From assembly GCA_036276115.1 (NCBI GenBank), contig DATBEM010000025.1, positions 32,378 through 96,377 of the forward strand: a DNA stretch of 64,000 nt, written 5' to 3'. The notes beneath the pieces are model-generated. The model worked only from the letters and a program-made list of their open reading frames with translations. It made no database searches and was not told where the DNA came from. The DNA is from Trebonia sp036276115. GTDB lineage: Bacteria > Actinomycetota > Actinomycetes > Streptosporangiales > Streptosporangiaceae. Below, piece after piece: positions 1-7,561 of the stretch. Position 1 is the stretch's first letter; each line of letters opens with the position of its first letter. The position numbers were made by a program, and so were the translations under genes.

Positions 1-910
1 CCCCGCCGGTTACCGCGTCCGCCAGCGGCCCGGTCACCTCGTCGAGAAAGCTCGTCTCGACCAGCAGCCGGCGGTGCCGGGCGGGCAGCGGGCGCAAGAC
101 CTCCTCGATGAGGTACTCGCCGGCGCTGCCGGGGCCAAGCGCGGTCCGGGTGACCAGGGAACCCGCGTCGGCGGCGCCCGCCATCGCCATCGCCGACAGC
201 CGGACCCCGGCCGCCCAGCCCTCGGTCCGTGCCAGCAGCCGGTCAAGGTCCCGCCCGGCCAGCGTGACCCCGTGCGCGGCCAGGACGGCCCGCGCCTCGT
301 CGGCCGTCAGGGCCAGGTCAGCCGCCCGCAGCTCGCTCAGCTGGCCGGCGAGCCGGTAGCGGTGCAACGGCAGGCCGGGGTCCCCGCGGGCGGCGAGCAC
401 CAGCCGCAGCCCCGGGCGCCGTCCCCGGACCAGGGTGTCGAGGCCGTCGAGGACGCCGGGGTCGTCCAGCACGTCAGCGTCGTCAATGATCATGACCACC
501 GGGTCGGACTCGCTGGCGGCCTCGCCCAGCAGCCCCCACGCCCGGTCGGCCCCGCTCTCGTCCCGGGCACCGTCCTGAGCTGGCGCACCGTCCTGAGCTG
601 GCGCGCTGATCTTGACGGAAGCCGCGCCGGCCGGCGGCGAGGCGCCCGACTGGGCCAGGGCCGACGCGACCAGGGGCCAGAACCGCGCGGCAGTGCCGTC
701 GGCGAGGCCCGGCCCCACCCAGGCGACCCGCGTCCCGGCCGACCTGGCCCACTGCGCCAGCAGTGCCGTCTTGCCGGCCCCGGGGCCGGCCCGCACGAGC
801 GTGAGCGGCGCGGCCGCCGCCTGGTCGAGGGCGGCGAGCAGCCGGGGGCGGGGGGCGTACCGCGGCGGCAGCGGCGGCACGCTCACCCGCGGGTCACGCC
901 CCGTAGTCAC
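1..910 (-). CDS. LuxR/MalT-type (LAL) regulator, ATPase N-terminal part, truncated by window edge
   Basis: Open from a GTG start (complement of 908-910) to the left edge with no stop, so about 303 N-terminal residues are visible. A purine-rich ribosome binding site (GGAAGGAGG) lies just upstream. Residues 42-48 form a Walker A (GPGAGKT) and residues about 138-147 a Walker B with IIDDADVLDD. The following RPGLRLVLAARGDPG and LHRYR segments match the STAND-type ATPase of MalT/LAL regulators, which normally continue with TPR-like repeats and a C-terminal LuxR HTH outside this window. A six-residue in-frame tandem duplication (APAQDG twice, about 576-604) sits in a loop between the Walker motifs. 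Family assignment is good; ligand and targets are unknown. Confidence 0.75.
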   Translation of the reverse strand, partial: MTTGRDPRVSVPPLPPRYAPRPRLLAALDQAAAAPLTLVRAGPGAGKTALLAQWARSAGTRVAWVGPGLADGTAARFWPLVASALAQSGASPPAGAASVKISAPAQDGAPAQDGARDESGADRAWGLLGEAASESDPVVMIIDDADVLDDPGVLDGLDTLVRGRRPGLRLVLAARGDPGLPLHRYRLAGQLSELRAADLALTADEARAVLAAHGVTLAGRDLDRLLARTEGWAAGVRLSAMAMAGAADAGSLVTRTALGPGSAGEYLIEEVLRPLPARHRRLLVETSFLDEVTGPLADAVTGG

Positions 911-1150
911 TCATCCACCCCCTCCTTCCTCACTGAGCAGGGGATTCATACCCGATATCGCTGACAGTCACCACGGTTACGACAAGCCAGGCATATAGGG
1001 CCCGCACGGCGGCATTCGGCTGGCGCCGATTGCCCGGTTCACCCCGGAAGGGTGAAGATCGCCCCCGCCGCCGCTGGCTAGCGTCGTTAGAAAGCGCAAA
1101 AGGAAACGCAGGAAAGCTAGGCCCACCGATTCGGAAGGAAGGCCAGCCTC
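911..1150. other. Divergent intergenic region
   Basis: This 240-base gap separates the left-edge regulator (minus) from the DUF7144 gene (plus), so it should carry both promoters. A purine-rich segment GGAAGGAAGG just before 1151 is the ribosome binding site of the downstream gene. I see no RNA gene, convincing palindrome or coding relic. Confidence 0.5.
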
Positions 1151-1708
1151 ATGAGCAGTACTCACGATCAGGGCCCTCGGGACACCGGCACGGGCGTCAG
1201 CACCGGCGCGGGCGTCAGCCGGGACGCCGGGACCGCGACCACGCAGGACACCCGGGCCCGGGAGGCGGGCCGCCATCAGGTGCCCCGCCCCTCCCCCCAC
1301 TACGAGGGCACCGCGGACAGCGGGCCCGGCCCGCGGGGCGCGGCCCGGGGGTTCACCTACGCGGCGGCCGCCCTCATGATGCTGTCCGGGGCGTGGAACT
1401 TCCTGGAGGGCATCGCGGCCGTGGTCCGGGGCGCGTTCTTCGGCCGGCTGCCGGCCTACGCGTTCGACCTCTCGGTCCACGGCTGGGGCTGGTTCCACCT
1501 CATCCTCGGCGCGGTCGTGTTCGTCGCGGGCGCCGCCCTGTTCCTGGACATGTGGTGGGCACGGGCCATCGGCGTGCTGCTGGCGGGGGTCAGCGGCATC
1601 GTCAACTTCCTGTTCATCCCCTACCAGCCGGTCTGGTCGATCGTGATCATGGCCCTCGACGTCGCGGTCATCTGGGCCCTGCTGACGCCCCGGCGACGGC
1701 ACGCCTGA
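1151..1708 (+). CDS. DUF7144-type four-helix membrane protein
   Basis: 185 residues. Residues 1-65 are a hydrophilic, Gly/Asp/Arg-rich cytoplasmic tail; the rest contains four hydrophobic segments (about 69-90, 108-130, 132-155 and 157-177), with small conserved-looking motifs such as GAWNFLEG, HGWGWFHL and NFLFIPYQP. That arrangement is typical of the small actinobacterial DUF7144 membrane proteins, whose biochemical role is not known. The tail is longer than usual for the family. The ATG follows a GGAAGGAAGG ribosome binding site. The C-terminal RRRHA suggests an inside terminus. It is monocistronic as far as the sequence shows. Confidence 0.8.
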   Translation: MSSTHDQGPRDTGTGVSTGAGVSRDAGTATTQDTRAREAGRHQVPRPSPHYEGTADSGPGPRGAARGFTYAAAALMMLSGAWNFLEGIAAVVRGAFFGRLPAYAFDLSVHGWGWFHLILGAVVFVAGAALFLDMWWARAIGVLLAGVSGIVNFLFIPYQPVWSIVIMALDVAVIWALLTPRRRHA

Positions 1709-1893
1709 CCGGATCGGCCTCCTAGCAGCCAAGCCCCCGAGAGGGAGACCCGAGAGAACAGCCCCCACGCCGCTCACCCGCTCCGATTGGAGTGGGGGCG
1801 CCCCATCCCCAGGCCCGGCCGCGCCGGGCACGACAGGCCAGAGCAGCCAATGACGGCTGGCGCCCCGCGCGGGGCGCATGAGCGGGAGCACCG

Positions 1894-2449
1894 ATGGCGA
1901 AGCCATTCAACGGGATCATCAACATCGACATCCGGGCGCGGGTTCGAGCGCTTCTACGGCTTCCTCGGCGCCGGGACCAATCAGTGGTACCCCGACCTCG
2001 TCTCGCCCACGCCGACCACCAGCTCGGGCGGCTGCTGGACTACCTGGAGGAGACCGGCCAGCTCGATAACACGCTCGTCATCTTGGTGCCCGACAACGGC
2101 GCGTCCGGGAACGGCCCGGCTCCGTGACCTGATCAGCCTCAGGTACGTGGAGGCCGGCGCCAACAACGCGCTGCCGCTGGACGACCGCAGCCCGGTCGAC
2201 GTCCTCACGACTGTCGGCGTCGTTCGACAAGGAGGGAGAGAACCCGGGCGGCGTCGCGACCGGCATACTGTCGCTGTACCACGGGGACCAGAAGGCCGGC
2301 GAGGGCCGGATCAAGACCCAGCCGGGCAAGTTCTCCATCGCCGGCGAGGGGCTGTGCGTGGGCCGCGACTCGGGCGAGCCGGTGACCGACGATTACCCCG
2401 GCGGTGCGCCCTGGCCGTTCACCGGCGGCACCATCCACCGGGTGGGATC
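1894..2449 (+). pseudogene. Collapsed arylsulfatase pseudogene
   Basis: Pieces of a type I arylsulfatase occur in the correct order but in different frames. They are an N-terminal KPFNGIINIDIR segment from an ATG at 1894, GFERFYGFLG...QWYPDLV (about 1938-2002), HADHQLGRLLDYLEETGQ and LVILVPDNGASG (about 2003-2105), YVEAGANNALPLDDR (about 2142-2186), and finally GRIKTQPGKFSIAGEGLCVG to PWPFTGGTIHRV (about 2308-2449). The catalytic Cys/Ser-x-Pro-x-Arg region that becomes formylglycine, and most of the core, are missing. A normal family member needs roughly 2.2 kb, so more than two thirds has been lost by several internal deletions, with frameshifts. Cannot encode a functional enzyme. Confidence 0.8.
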
Positions 2450-2548
2450 GGTTCTGCCCGGGCCGGGGTTCCCGCGCCCCGGCGCGACTAGGGCTGGTCC
2501 CCCGTCAGCACGGTTGGCCACTATGACCTGCGGGTATCGCAATCTGTA

Positions 2549-3970
2549 ATGGATATGAAGCATCAGCCCGAGATGGCCAGCCTGCCCCGTGACGAGCAGG
2601 CCCGGCTGGGCAAGGCGGCCCGCAAGCGGGTTCCCCGGCACAGTCACGCCGACCTGCGGCCGTCGGCCGATCGCGATCCCGTCGGGCTGCTGGAACGGCA
2701 GGCCCGGACCCGGGTCGCCGACCTGGTCCCGGTCCGCTACGGCCGGATGCTCGCCTCGCCGTTCTCCTACTTCCGGGGCGCGGCGCTGCCGATGGCAGCC
2801 GACCTGGCGACCACCCCGGCGACCGGCTTCACCGTGCAGGCATGCGGCGACGCGCACCTGTCGAACTTCGGGCTGTTCGCCTCGCCCGAGCGGCGGCTGC
2901 TGTTCGACGTCAACGACTTCGACGAGACGCTGCCCGGCCCCTGGGAGTGGGACGTGAAGCGGCTGGCGGCCAGCCTGGAGATCGCCGCCCGGGAGAACGG
3001 CGTCGGCCGCAGGCAGCGGCGGGCGATCGTGGCCTCGGCGGTTGCCCGCTACCGGGAGGCGATCACGATGTTCGCCGGCATGAGCAGCCTCGACACCTGG
3101 TACTCGGCGGCTGACGTGTCCGGCCTGCGCGACGTGATCGACTCGCGCCTGACCAAGCGGCAGCGGCGCGTCTGGGACCGGAGCACCGCCAAGGCCCGCG
3201 CGTCGGACAGCATGAAGGCCCTGAGCAAGCTGACGACAATGGTCGAGGGCAAGCCGCGGATCGCGGCCGACCCGCCGCTCATCGTCCCCGCCGAGGACCT
3301 GTTCGACGTGGCCGAGGAGTCCCCCGAGGTGATCGCGGGGGTGCTCAGCCGGGTGCTGGGCCGCTACCGGCGGACGCTGGAGACCGACCGGCGGCGGCTG
3401 CTCGACCGGTACCGGTTCTCCCACATGGCCCGCAAGGTCGTCGGCGTCGGCAGCGTCGGCACGCGCTGCTGGATCGTGCTGATGCTCGACCCGACCGACT
3501 CCAGCCCGCTGTTCCTGCAGGTCAAGGAGGCACAACCCTCGGTCCTGAGCGACTACGCGCAGGCCACTACCTTCCGCAACGAGGGCCAGCGCGTAGTCGC
3601 CGGGCAGCGGCTCATGCAGGCGGCGAGCGACATCTTCCTCGGCTGGGACCGCGTCGCCGCCGACGTGGACGGCGAGCCTCGCGACTACTATGTCCGCCAG
3701 CTCCGCGACTGGAAGTTCTCCCTCGACATGGGGGCACTGCGCCCGGAGGGCCTGGAGCTCTACGGCCAGGCCTGCGGCTGGACGCTGGCCCGCGCGCACG
3801 CCAAGTCCGGCCAGCCGAGCGCGATCGCCGGCTACCTGGGCAGCTCACCCGTCTTCGACGAGGCGGTGGCCGACTTCGCCGCCGGCTACGCCGACCTGAT
3901 GGAAGGCGACTACCGCGCCCTGGCGTCGGCGACCGCCTCCGGCCGGGTCGAGGCGCTCACTGGCGTCTAG
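2549..3970 (+). CDS. DUF2252 family protein
   Basis: 473 residues, full length for DUF2252. Diagnostic stretches include LVPVRYGRMLASPFSYFRGA (about 58-77), the phosphotransferase-like ACGDAHLSNFG (about 98-108) and FDVNDFDETLPGPWEWDVKR (about 119-138). Near the C-terminus are YVRQLRDWK and ARAHAKSG. The family has an aminoglycoside-phosphotransferase/protein-kinase-like fold and is widespread in actinobacteria, but no reaction has been firmly assigned. A second ATG six bases on is an equally possible start; no strong ribosome binding site precedes either. The stop shares four bases (CTAG) with the stop of the convergent gene at 3967-4299. Upstream lies the sulfatase relic. Confidence 0.85.
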   Translation: MDMKHQPEMASLPRDEQARLGKAARKRVPRHSHADLRPSADRDPVGLLERQARTRVADLVPVRYGRMLASPFSYFRGAALPMAADLATTPATGFTVQACGDAHLSNFGLFASPERRLLFDVNDFDETLPGPWEWDVKRLAASLEIAARENGVGRRQRRAIVASAVARYREAITMFAGMSSLDTWYSAADVSGLRDVIDSRLTKRQRRVWDRSTAKARASDSMKALSKLTTMVEGKPRIAADPPLIVPAEDLFDVAEESPEVIAGVLSRVLGRYRRTLETDRRRLLDRYRFSHMARKVVGVGSVGTRCWIVLMLDPTDSSPLFLQVKEAQPSVLSDYAQATTFRNEGQRVVAGQRLMQAASDIFLGWDRVAADVDGEPRDYYVRQLRDWKFSLDMGALRPEGLELYGQACGWTLARAHAKSGQPSAIAGYLGSSPVFDEAVADFAAGYADLMEGDYRALASATASGRVEALTGV

Positions 3971-4299
3971 GCGCTAGCGCGGGCGGACCTCGCGCAACAG
4001 CCGCCGGACGTCGCGGTACGCCTCGGCCGCTCCGGCGGCGAGCCCGGCCGCTCCGGCGGCGAGCCCAGCCACGAGGCGGACGCAGGGGCCGTGGCGCCGG
4101 CCAGGGCGGCCACCGTGGCGCCGAGGGCTTCCTCCGACGTGGGCTCCTGGCCGCGCGCGCGAAGCTCGGCCAGGTACGGCTCGCTGAGCCCTGCGCGGTC
4201 TTTGCCCGCCGACTGTGCCCGCGCCGCCGCGAACGCCTCCCGCCGTGACCGTGACCGATGCCGGATCTCGGCCCAGCCGTCAGCTTGGGCCATGCTCAT
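3967..4299 (-). CDS. Small hypothetical protein, probably frameshifted at its C-terminus
   Basis: As read, 110 residues, starting three bases after the stop of the HxlR gene, so the two are co-transcribed. The first about 75 residues (RSRSRREAFAAARAQSAG, LSEPYLAELRARG) look like a genuine soluble alpha-helical protein that I cannot name. After about position 4080 the frame turns into Pro/Ser/Arg-rich low complexity. The neighbouring frame instead gives a natural-looking tail ending EAYRDVRRLLREVRPR with a stop at 3974-3976, which would also avoid the overlap with DUF2252. The switch lies beside a 21-base tandem duplication (about 4031-4072). Either a real frameshift or a sequencing error is likely. 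Confidence 0.5.
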   Translation of the reverse strand: MSMAQADGWAEIRHRSRSRREAFAAARAQSAGKDRAGLSEPYLAELRARGQEPTSEEALGATVAALAGATAPASASWLGSPPERPGSPPERPRRTATSGGCCARSARASA

Positions 4300-4302
4300 C
4301 GT

Positions 4303-4845
4303 TCACGGCTGGCTGTCGGCTTTGGGCCGGGTGCGGATTGTCGCGTCGGTCTGCTCGGACGAGACGACGTGGCCGGCCGCGCACTTGACGGCGATGTCCA
4401 GGCGCTTCCCGCAGCCGGAGTGGAGCAGCTCGATGGGGGCGGTGCTGTTCTCCAGCTGGTCCCCCCAGCGCATCATGGCCACGAGGACCGGGAAGAACGC
4501 GCGGCCCTGGTCGGTCAGCACGTACTCCATGCGGGTGCGGGAACCGGGCTCGCGATAGGGCCGCTGGGTCAGCAGGCCGCCCTCGACCAGCTTCTTGAGC
4601 CGCTTCGCGGCGAGGGCGTCGCTGAGGCCGGTGTGCCGGGCGAGGTCCTCGAACCGGTGGGCCCCGAGGAACGCCTCGCGCATGAGGATCACGGCTGACC
4701 GGGTGCCGACCAGCTCCAGGGCGCGCTCGATCGAGCACGACATCTCGGCCGTCCACGCGTCGCGGTTGGCGAAGCGGCCAACGCGGCCCATGACGCCGTC
4801 GTCCGGGCCGGGCTGGCGGAGTTCTGCCGTCACGTTATTCACCAT
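4303..4845 (-). CDS. HxlR-family winged-helix transcriptional regulator
   Basis: 180 residues. The HxlR domain occupies about 34-125: MSCSIERALELVGTRSAVIL, FEDLARHTGLSDALAAKRLK (recognition helix), LVEGGLLTQRPYREPGSRTR (the beta-wing) and YVLTDQGRAFFPVLVAMMRW. Members are DNA-binding repressors or activators that often sense redox or aldehyde stress. The Cys at residue 36, in the usual MSCSIERAL position, fits a redox-sensing type, and two more Cys (about 146 and 156) lie in the C-terminal tail. Downstream and probably co-transcribed is the small gene ending at 3967. The divergent partner would be whatever lay upstream, now the epoxide-hydrolase relic. Confidence 0.88.
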   Translation of the reverse strand: MVNNVTAELRQPGPDDGVMGRVGRFANRDAWTAEMSCSIERALELVGTRSAVILMREAFLGAHRFEDLARHTGLSDALAAKRLKKLVEGGLLTQRPYREPGSRTRMEYVLTDQGRAFFPVLVAMMRWGDQLENSTAPIELLHSGCGKRLDIAVKCAAGHVVSSEQTDATIRTRPKADSQP

Positions 4846-5029
4846 GCCTCACCTTTGACATTGACTAGACAGAAGCAAACTCAGCAGATATGGCCTGACC
4901 ACGCCTCAGTCTGGTCAGGATCTAACCACGCCCGATCGGCCTAGCGTTACCGACGCGCCGCTGGGCCACCCATAGCGCCATGAATGACGCGTCTCTCGCT
5001 AAGAGGCGGGTCCCAGGGCGGTTCGGCCC

Positions 5030-5264
5030 TTGCGTTCGGGGAGACGGTTCCCTCGCTGGAGTACGTGAAGGTGCCGACCGCGATCGCCCAGTTCCCGGCC
5101 GACATCGCCGTCCCCGCCCCTGCCGCTGGATGGAGCGCACGTACAACCTCACCCGGCCCGCCCCCTTGGCCCGCAGCGGCCACTTCCCCCCCACCCGCGA
5201 GGAGCCAGGCCCGCTGGCCGACGACATCACCGCCTTCCTCCGCGACCTGCGCAGCCCGGCCTGA
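5030..5264 (+). pseudogene. C-terminal remnant of an epoxide hydrolase (EphA-like alpha/beta hydrolase)
   Basis: In one frame the sequence reads EYVKVPTAIAQFPADIAVPAP. After a frameshift near 5128 it continues MERTYNLTRPAPLARSGHFP then LADDITAFLRDLR and a stop at 5264. This is the characteristic C-terminal end of actinobacterial epoxide hydrolases with an N-terminal EHN domain, where the GHF motif carries the catalytic His. The Glu-Glu that follows (EEP) also fits. Everything upstream, including the nucleophile Asp, is missing. No start codon or ribosome binding site suits it, and the frameshift breaks it, so it is a relic. The remaining part of the 4846-5321 gap holds the promoter of the HxlR gene. 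Confidence 0.7.
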
Positions 5265-5321
5265 ACCTGAGCACGCGGTAAGAAACGCGACTTTTCGGCC
5301 AGGTCGCGATAACGTCGCGAC

Positions 5322-6419
5322 GTGACCGACGCTCCCGCCCCCACCGGCGCCGGGCACGGCGCGCCGAAGAAGCGGCTGGTCCGGCGGTTTGCGACCAGGC
5401 TCGGCGCGGCAGTGCTCGCGGTGATCATCATCGCGTGCGCGCCCTTCGGGTACCTCATCGTGATCGGGTCCGGCCGGCCCTCGGGCACGATCGCGGCGGC
5501 AGGCGGGGACGGGCTCTGGATCGGGCACATGTGGGTGGACGGCCGCGAGGCGCAGGCCAACGTGGCCCAGCTCGCGGCGACAGTCGAGGCCGACGGCATC
5601 AGGGACGTCTTCGTCCACGACGGGCCGCTCAACGACGACGGCACCCTCCCGGTCAAGCTCGACCCGAGGGCGGCCTGGTTCGTCGCGACCTTCCACAAGC
5701 TCGCGCCGGGCATCCGGGTGCAGGCGTGGCTCGGCCAGGAGGTAGGCACCGGCACGGGCGTGCTGGACCTGGCCAACAAGGCGACCCAGGCGCGGATCGT
5801 CGCCAGCGTGAAGTACGCGCTGGACGTGCAGGGGTTCGACGGCGTCCACTTCGACATGGAGCCGGTGCCGAGCGGCAACTGGGGGTACGTGCAGCTCCTG
5901 CAGCAGGTTCGCCCGGTTACCACCCAGCAGCACAAGTTCCTGTCGATCTCGGCCGACCAGGTTGAGCCGGCGGCCGGGATGATGGCGGTCAGCGACGCGA
6001 TCGCGGGGCACCCGCACTTCTGGTCGGCGGGCTACCTGCACCAGCTCGCCGGCCTCGTCAATGAGGTCGCCCTGATGGACTACGACACCTGGATCCCGTC
6101 CAGCCCCGCCTACGCCGGCTACACGAGGACCGAGACCAAGGTCGCGCTGCGCGCCATGCCGGCCGGCGTCCGCCTCCTCATCGGCCTGCCCGCCTACCCG
6201 CCGAACCCGCCGACCCACGACTCCGGCGAGACCATCCCGGCCGCGATCACCGGCGTCCGCCTCGCCCTCGGCTCCGGCCCGCCCGCCAACGTCGGCGTCG
6301 CCTTGTACGTGGACTTCGCCGCCACCCCCGGGGACTGGCAAGCCTACGAAGAGGACTGGGTGAAGGTACTGCACCCCGCCTCGTCGCCGAAGGCCCTGCC
6401 CAAGATGCCGGGATACTAA
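5322..6419 (+). CDS. Membrane-anchored GH18-like glycosyl hydrolase
   Basis: 365 residues from a GTG start. Residues about 27-50 form one hydrophobic segment behind a basic RRFATR stretch: a signal anchor. The remainder is an extracytoplasmic TIM-barrel-type domain. The FDGVHFDMEP motif (about 172-181) matches the GH18 DxxDxDxE signature in the simplified form seen in distant members, with the final Glu as the expected acid/base. ALMDYDTW (about 248-255) and LIGLPAYP fit later barrel strands. Family members act on chitin or other N-acetylglucosamine glycans, but the substrate cannot be told here. It stands alone, followed by a 112-base gap. Confidence 0.7.
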   Translation: MTDAPAPTGAGHGAPKKRLVRRFATRLGAAVLAVIIIACAPFGYLIVIGSGRPSGTIAAAGGDGLWIGHMWVDGREAQANVAQLAATVEADGIRDVFVHDGPLNDDGTLPVKLDPRAAWFVATFHKLAPGIRVQAWLGQEVGTGTGVLDLANKATQARIVASVKYALDVQGFDGVHFDMEPVPSGNWGYVQLLQQVRPVTTQQHKFLSISADQVEPAAGMMAVSDAIAGHPHFWSAGYLHQLAGLVNEVALMDYDTWIPSSPAYAGYTRTETKVALRAMPAGVRLLIGLPAYPPNPPTHDSGETIPAAITGVRLALGSGPPANVGVALYVDFAATPGDWQAYEEDWVKVLHPASSPKALPKMPGY

Positions 6420-6531
6420 GGGCCGGGCGGCACCGGCCAGCTAGCGGCATCACCGGCAGCGGCGCCCTGGCAGTCGACCCGACGGCACGCACCGCATCCG
6501 GCTGGAGTACCAGGTCGTTCCGGGCTAGCTG

Positions 6532-6753
6532 TCATTCGCCCGCGGCGCCCTCGGCCTCCCAGCGGAGCAGGTCACCGGGCTGGCACTGGAGCGCCTCGCA
6601 GAGCGCGGCCAGCGTCGCGAACCGCACCGCCTTGGCGCGGCCGTTCTTGAGCACCGCCAGGTTGGCGGGCGTGATCCCCACCCGGTCGGCCAGCTCGCCC
6701 ACGGACATCTTCCGCTTCGCCAGCATCACGTCGATGTCGACGGCGATCGGCAT
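6532..6753 (-). CDS. Cro/XRE-type small HTH regulator
   Basis: 73 residues, nearly all HTH: IDVMLAKRKMSVGELADRVG, ITPANLAVLKNGRAKAVRF and TLAALCEALQCQPGDLL. The Cys-x-Pro-x-Asp ending of the last helix is usual for this compact type. The ATG overlaps the stop of the DUF2975 gene in TGATG, so translation is coupled. DUF2975 membrane proteins and such HTH proteins form a recurrent two-gene module in many bacteria; the HTH protein probably represses its own operon through the half-sites at 7267-7293. The start is fixed by the overlap. Confidence 0.88.
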   Translation of the reverse strand: MPIAVDIDVMLAKRKMSVGELADRVGITPANLAVLKNGRAKAVRFATLAALCEALQCQPGDLLRWEAEGAAGE

Positions 6754-7244
6754 CAGATCACCTCGTCCAGCTCGGCCCGCATCCGCGTCGCCTCCCCGTG
6801 GCGGGCGACGGCCTGGGCGAGCAGCATCCGCAGCACGAGCACGATGAGCGCCACCCCCAAGATGGCCACGCCGATCCCGCCCATGATGAGCGTGACCCCC
6901 GGGTCGGCGCGCTGGCCAGGCGCGTTCACGGCCGTGACCGCGAACCACACGAAGGCAGCCGCGACGATCGCGCCGATGATGACGTCCACGTACCGGAAGG
7001 CGCCGTGGGAGAACACGGTCCCGCGCCGCACCATCGCCACCAGGCGCCACACGCAGGCCCCGATGACCTCGACCGACACCAGGCCCAGGATCGTGAACAC
7101 GCGGAACGCGGTCAGCGGGAGCGACCCGCCCTCCGGGTCACGCCCGCTGGCCAGCGTCCACACCATCAATGCCTGCACGAGCACGGCGCCGGTGAGCACC
7201 AGCACGAGCACGGCGCGCAGCGCGCGCACCGCCAGCTTTCCCAT
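6753..7244 (-). CDS. DUF2975 family membrane protein
   Basis: 163 residues from the ATG whose protein begins MGKLAV. A GGGAGGATGG sequence upstream serves as ribosome binding site, which is why I prefer this start over the ATG at 7259. Four hydrophobic segments are visible at about 6-28, 45-65, 80-105 and 115-140. The middle segment carries the family motif of an aromatic residue followed by FSHGAFRYVD. The C-terminal about 20 residues are charged and cytoplasmic. The role of DUF2975 is not established. It is translationally coupled to the HTH gene, which suggests a membrane-linked sensor or modulator of that regulator, but this is inference. Confidence 0.85.
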   Translation of the reverse strand: MGKLAVRALRAVLVLVLTGAVLVQALMVWTLASGRDPEGGSLPLTAFRVFTILGLVSVEVIGACVWRLVAMVRRGTVFSHGAFRYVDVIIGAIVAAAFVWFAVTAVNAPGQRADPGVTLIMGGIGVAILGVALIVLVLRMLLAQAVARHGEATRMRAELDEVI

Positions 7245-7266
7245 GATCCATCCTCCCATCGAACTG

Positions 7267-7293
7267 CGATAGGAATCTATCGAAATTCGATAG
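7267..7293. promoter_or_regulatory. Operator-like cluster of three CGATAG half-sites
   Basis: Positions 7277-7293 are a perfect 17-base palindrome, CTATCGAA-A-TTCGATAG. A third half-site, CGATAG at 7267-7272, pairs with the left arm to form a second inverted repeat with a four-base spacer. The cluster lies 23 bases upstream of the DUF2975 start, just where an autorepressor of the HTH/DUF2975 operon would bind. Confidence 0.75.
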
Positions 7294-7403
7294 GTAGGTC
7301 AATCTTCAGACCCAGCCGGGTGAGTCTCGCTTAGCGCACGACGGTCAACGTCAGCCCGTCTCGCCGAGTCTCGTTCACGCATCCGTTCGCGAATACAAGC
7401 CAA

Positions 7404-7434
7404 AGGCCCGGCTCTCTGTTCGAGAACCGGGCCT
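7404..7434 (-). terminator. Intrinsic terminator after the initiator tRNA
   Basis: Read on the minus strand, AGGCCCGG-TTCTC pairs with GAGAG-CCGGGCCT around a short loop and is followed by TTTGG. It directly follows the 3' end of the tRNA gene and is a standard GC-rich hairpin. Confidence 0.8.
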
Positions 7435-7439
7435 GACCT

Positions 7440-7516
7440 TGGTAGCGGGGGTAGGATTTGAACCTACGACCTCTGGGTTATGAGCCCAGCGAGCTACCGA
7501 ACTGCTCCACCCCGCG
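7440..7516 (-). tRNA. Initiator tRNA-fMet (CAT), CCA encoded
   Basis: A 77-base cloverleaf. The anticodon loop CTCATAA is flanked by three G-C pairs (GGG/CCC), and the acceptor end has a C1-T72 mismatch. These are the two hallmarks of bacterial initiator tRNA. The T-loop reads TTCAAAT and the 3' CCA is encoded. An intrinsic terminator follows immediately. Confidence 0.95.
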
Positions 7517-7561
7517 GCGACTCCTTCACTGTATGAACTACGGGGCGCGAACGCAAATCGA

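Noticed and set aside
977..1906. Long minus-strand frames opposite the DUF7144 gene, and similar long antisense frames elsewhere (for example 2393-3799, 4947-6374, 18267-19847)
   Set aside because: In sequence of this GC content third-position bias opens long antisense frames. The products are Arg/Gly/Pro/His-rich with no domain, and the opposite strand encodes recognised proteins.
6420..6531. Short coding-like sequence ending THRIRLEYQVVPG before a stop near 6528
   Set aside because: Looks peptide-like, but it is too short to assign and has no start; it may be a relic.
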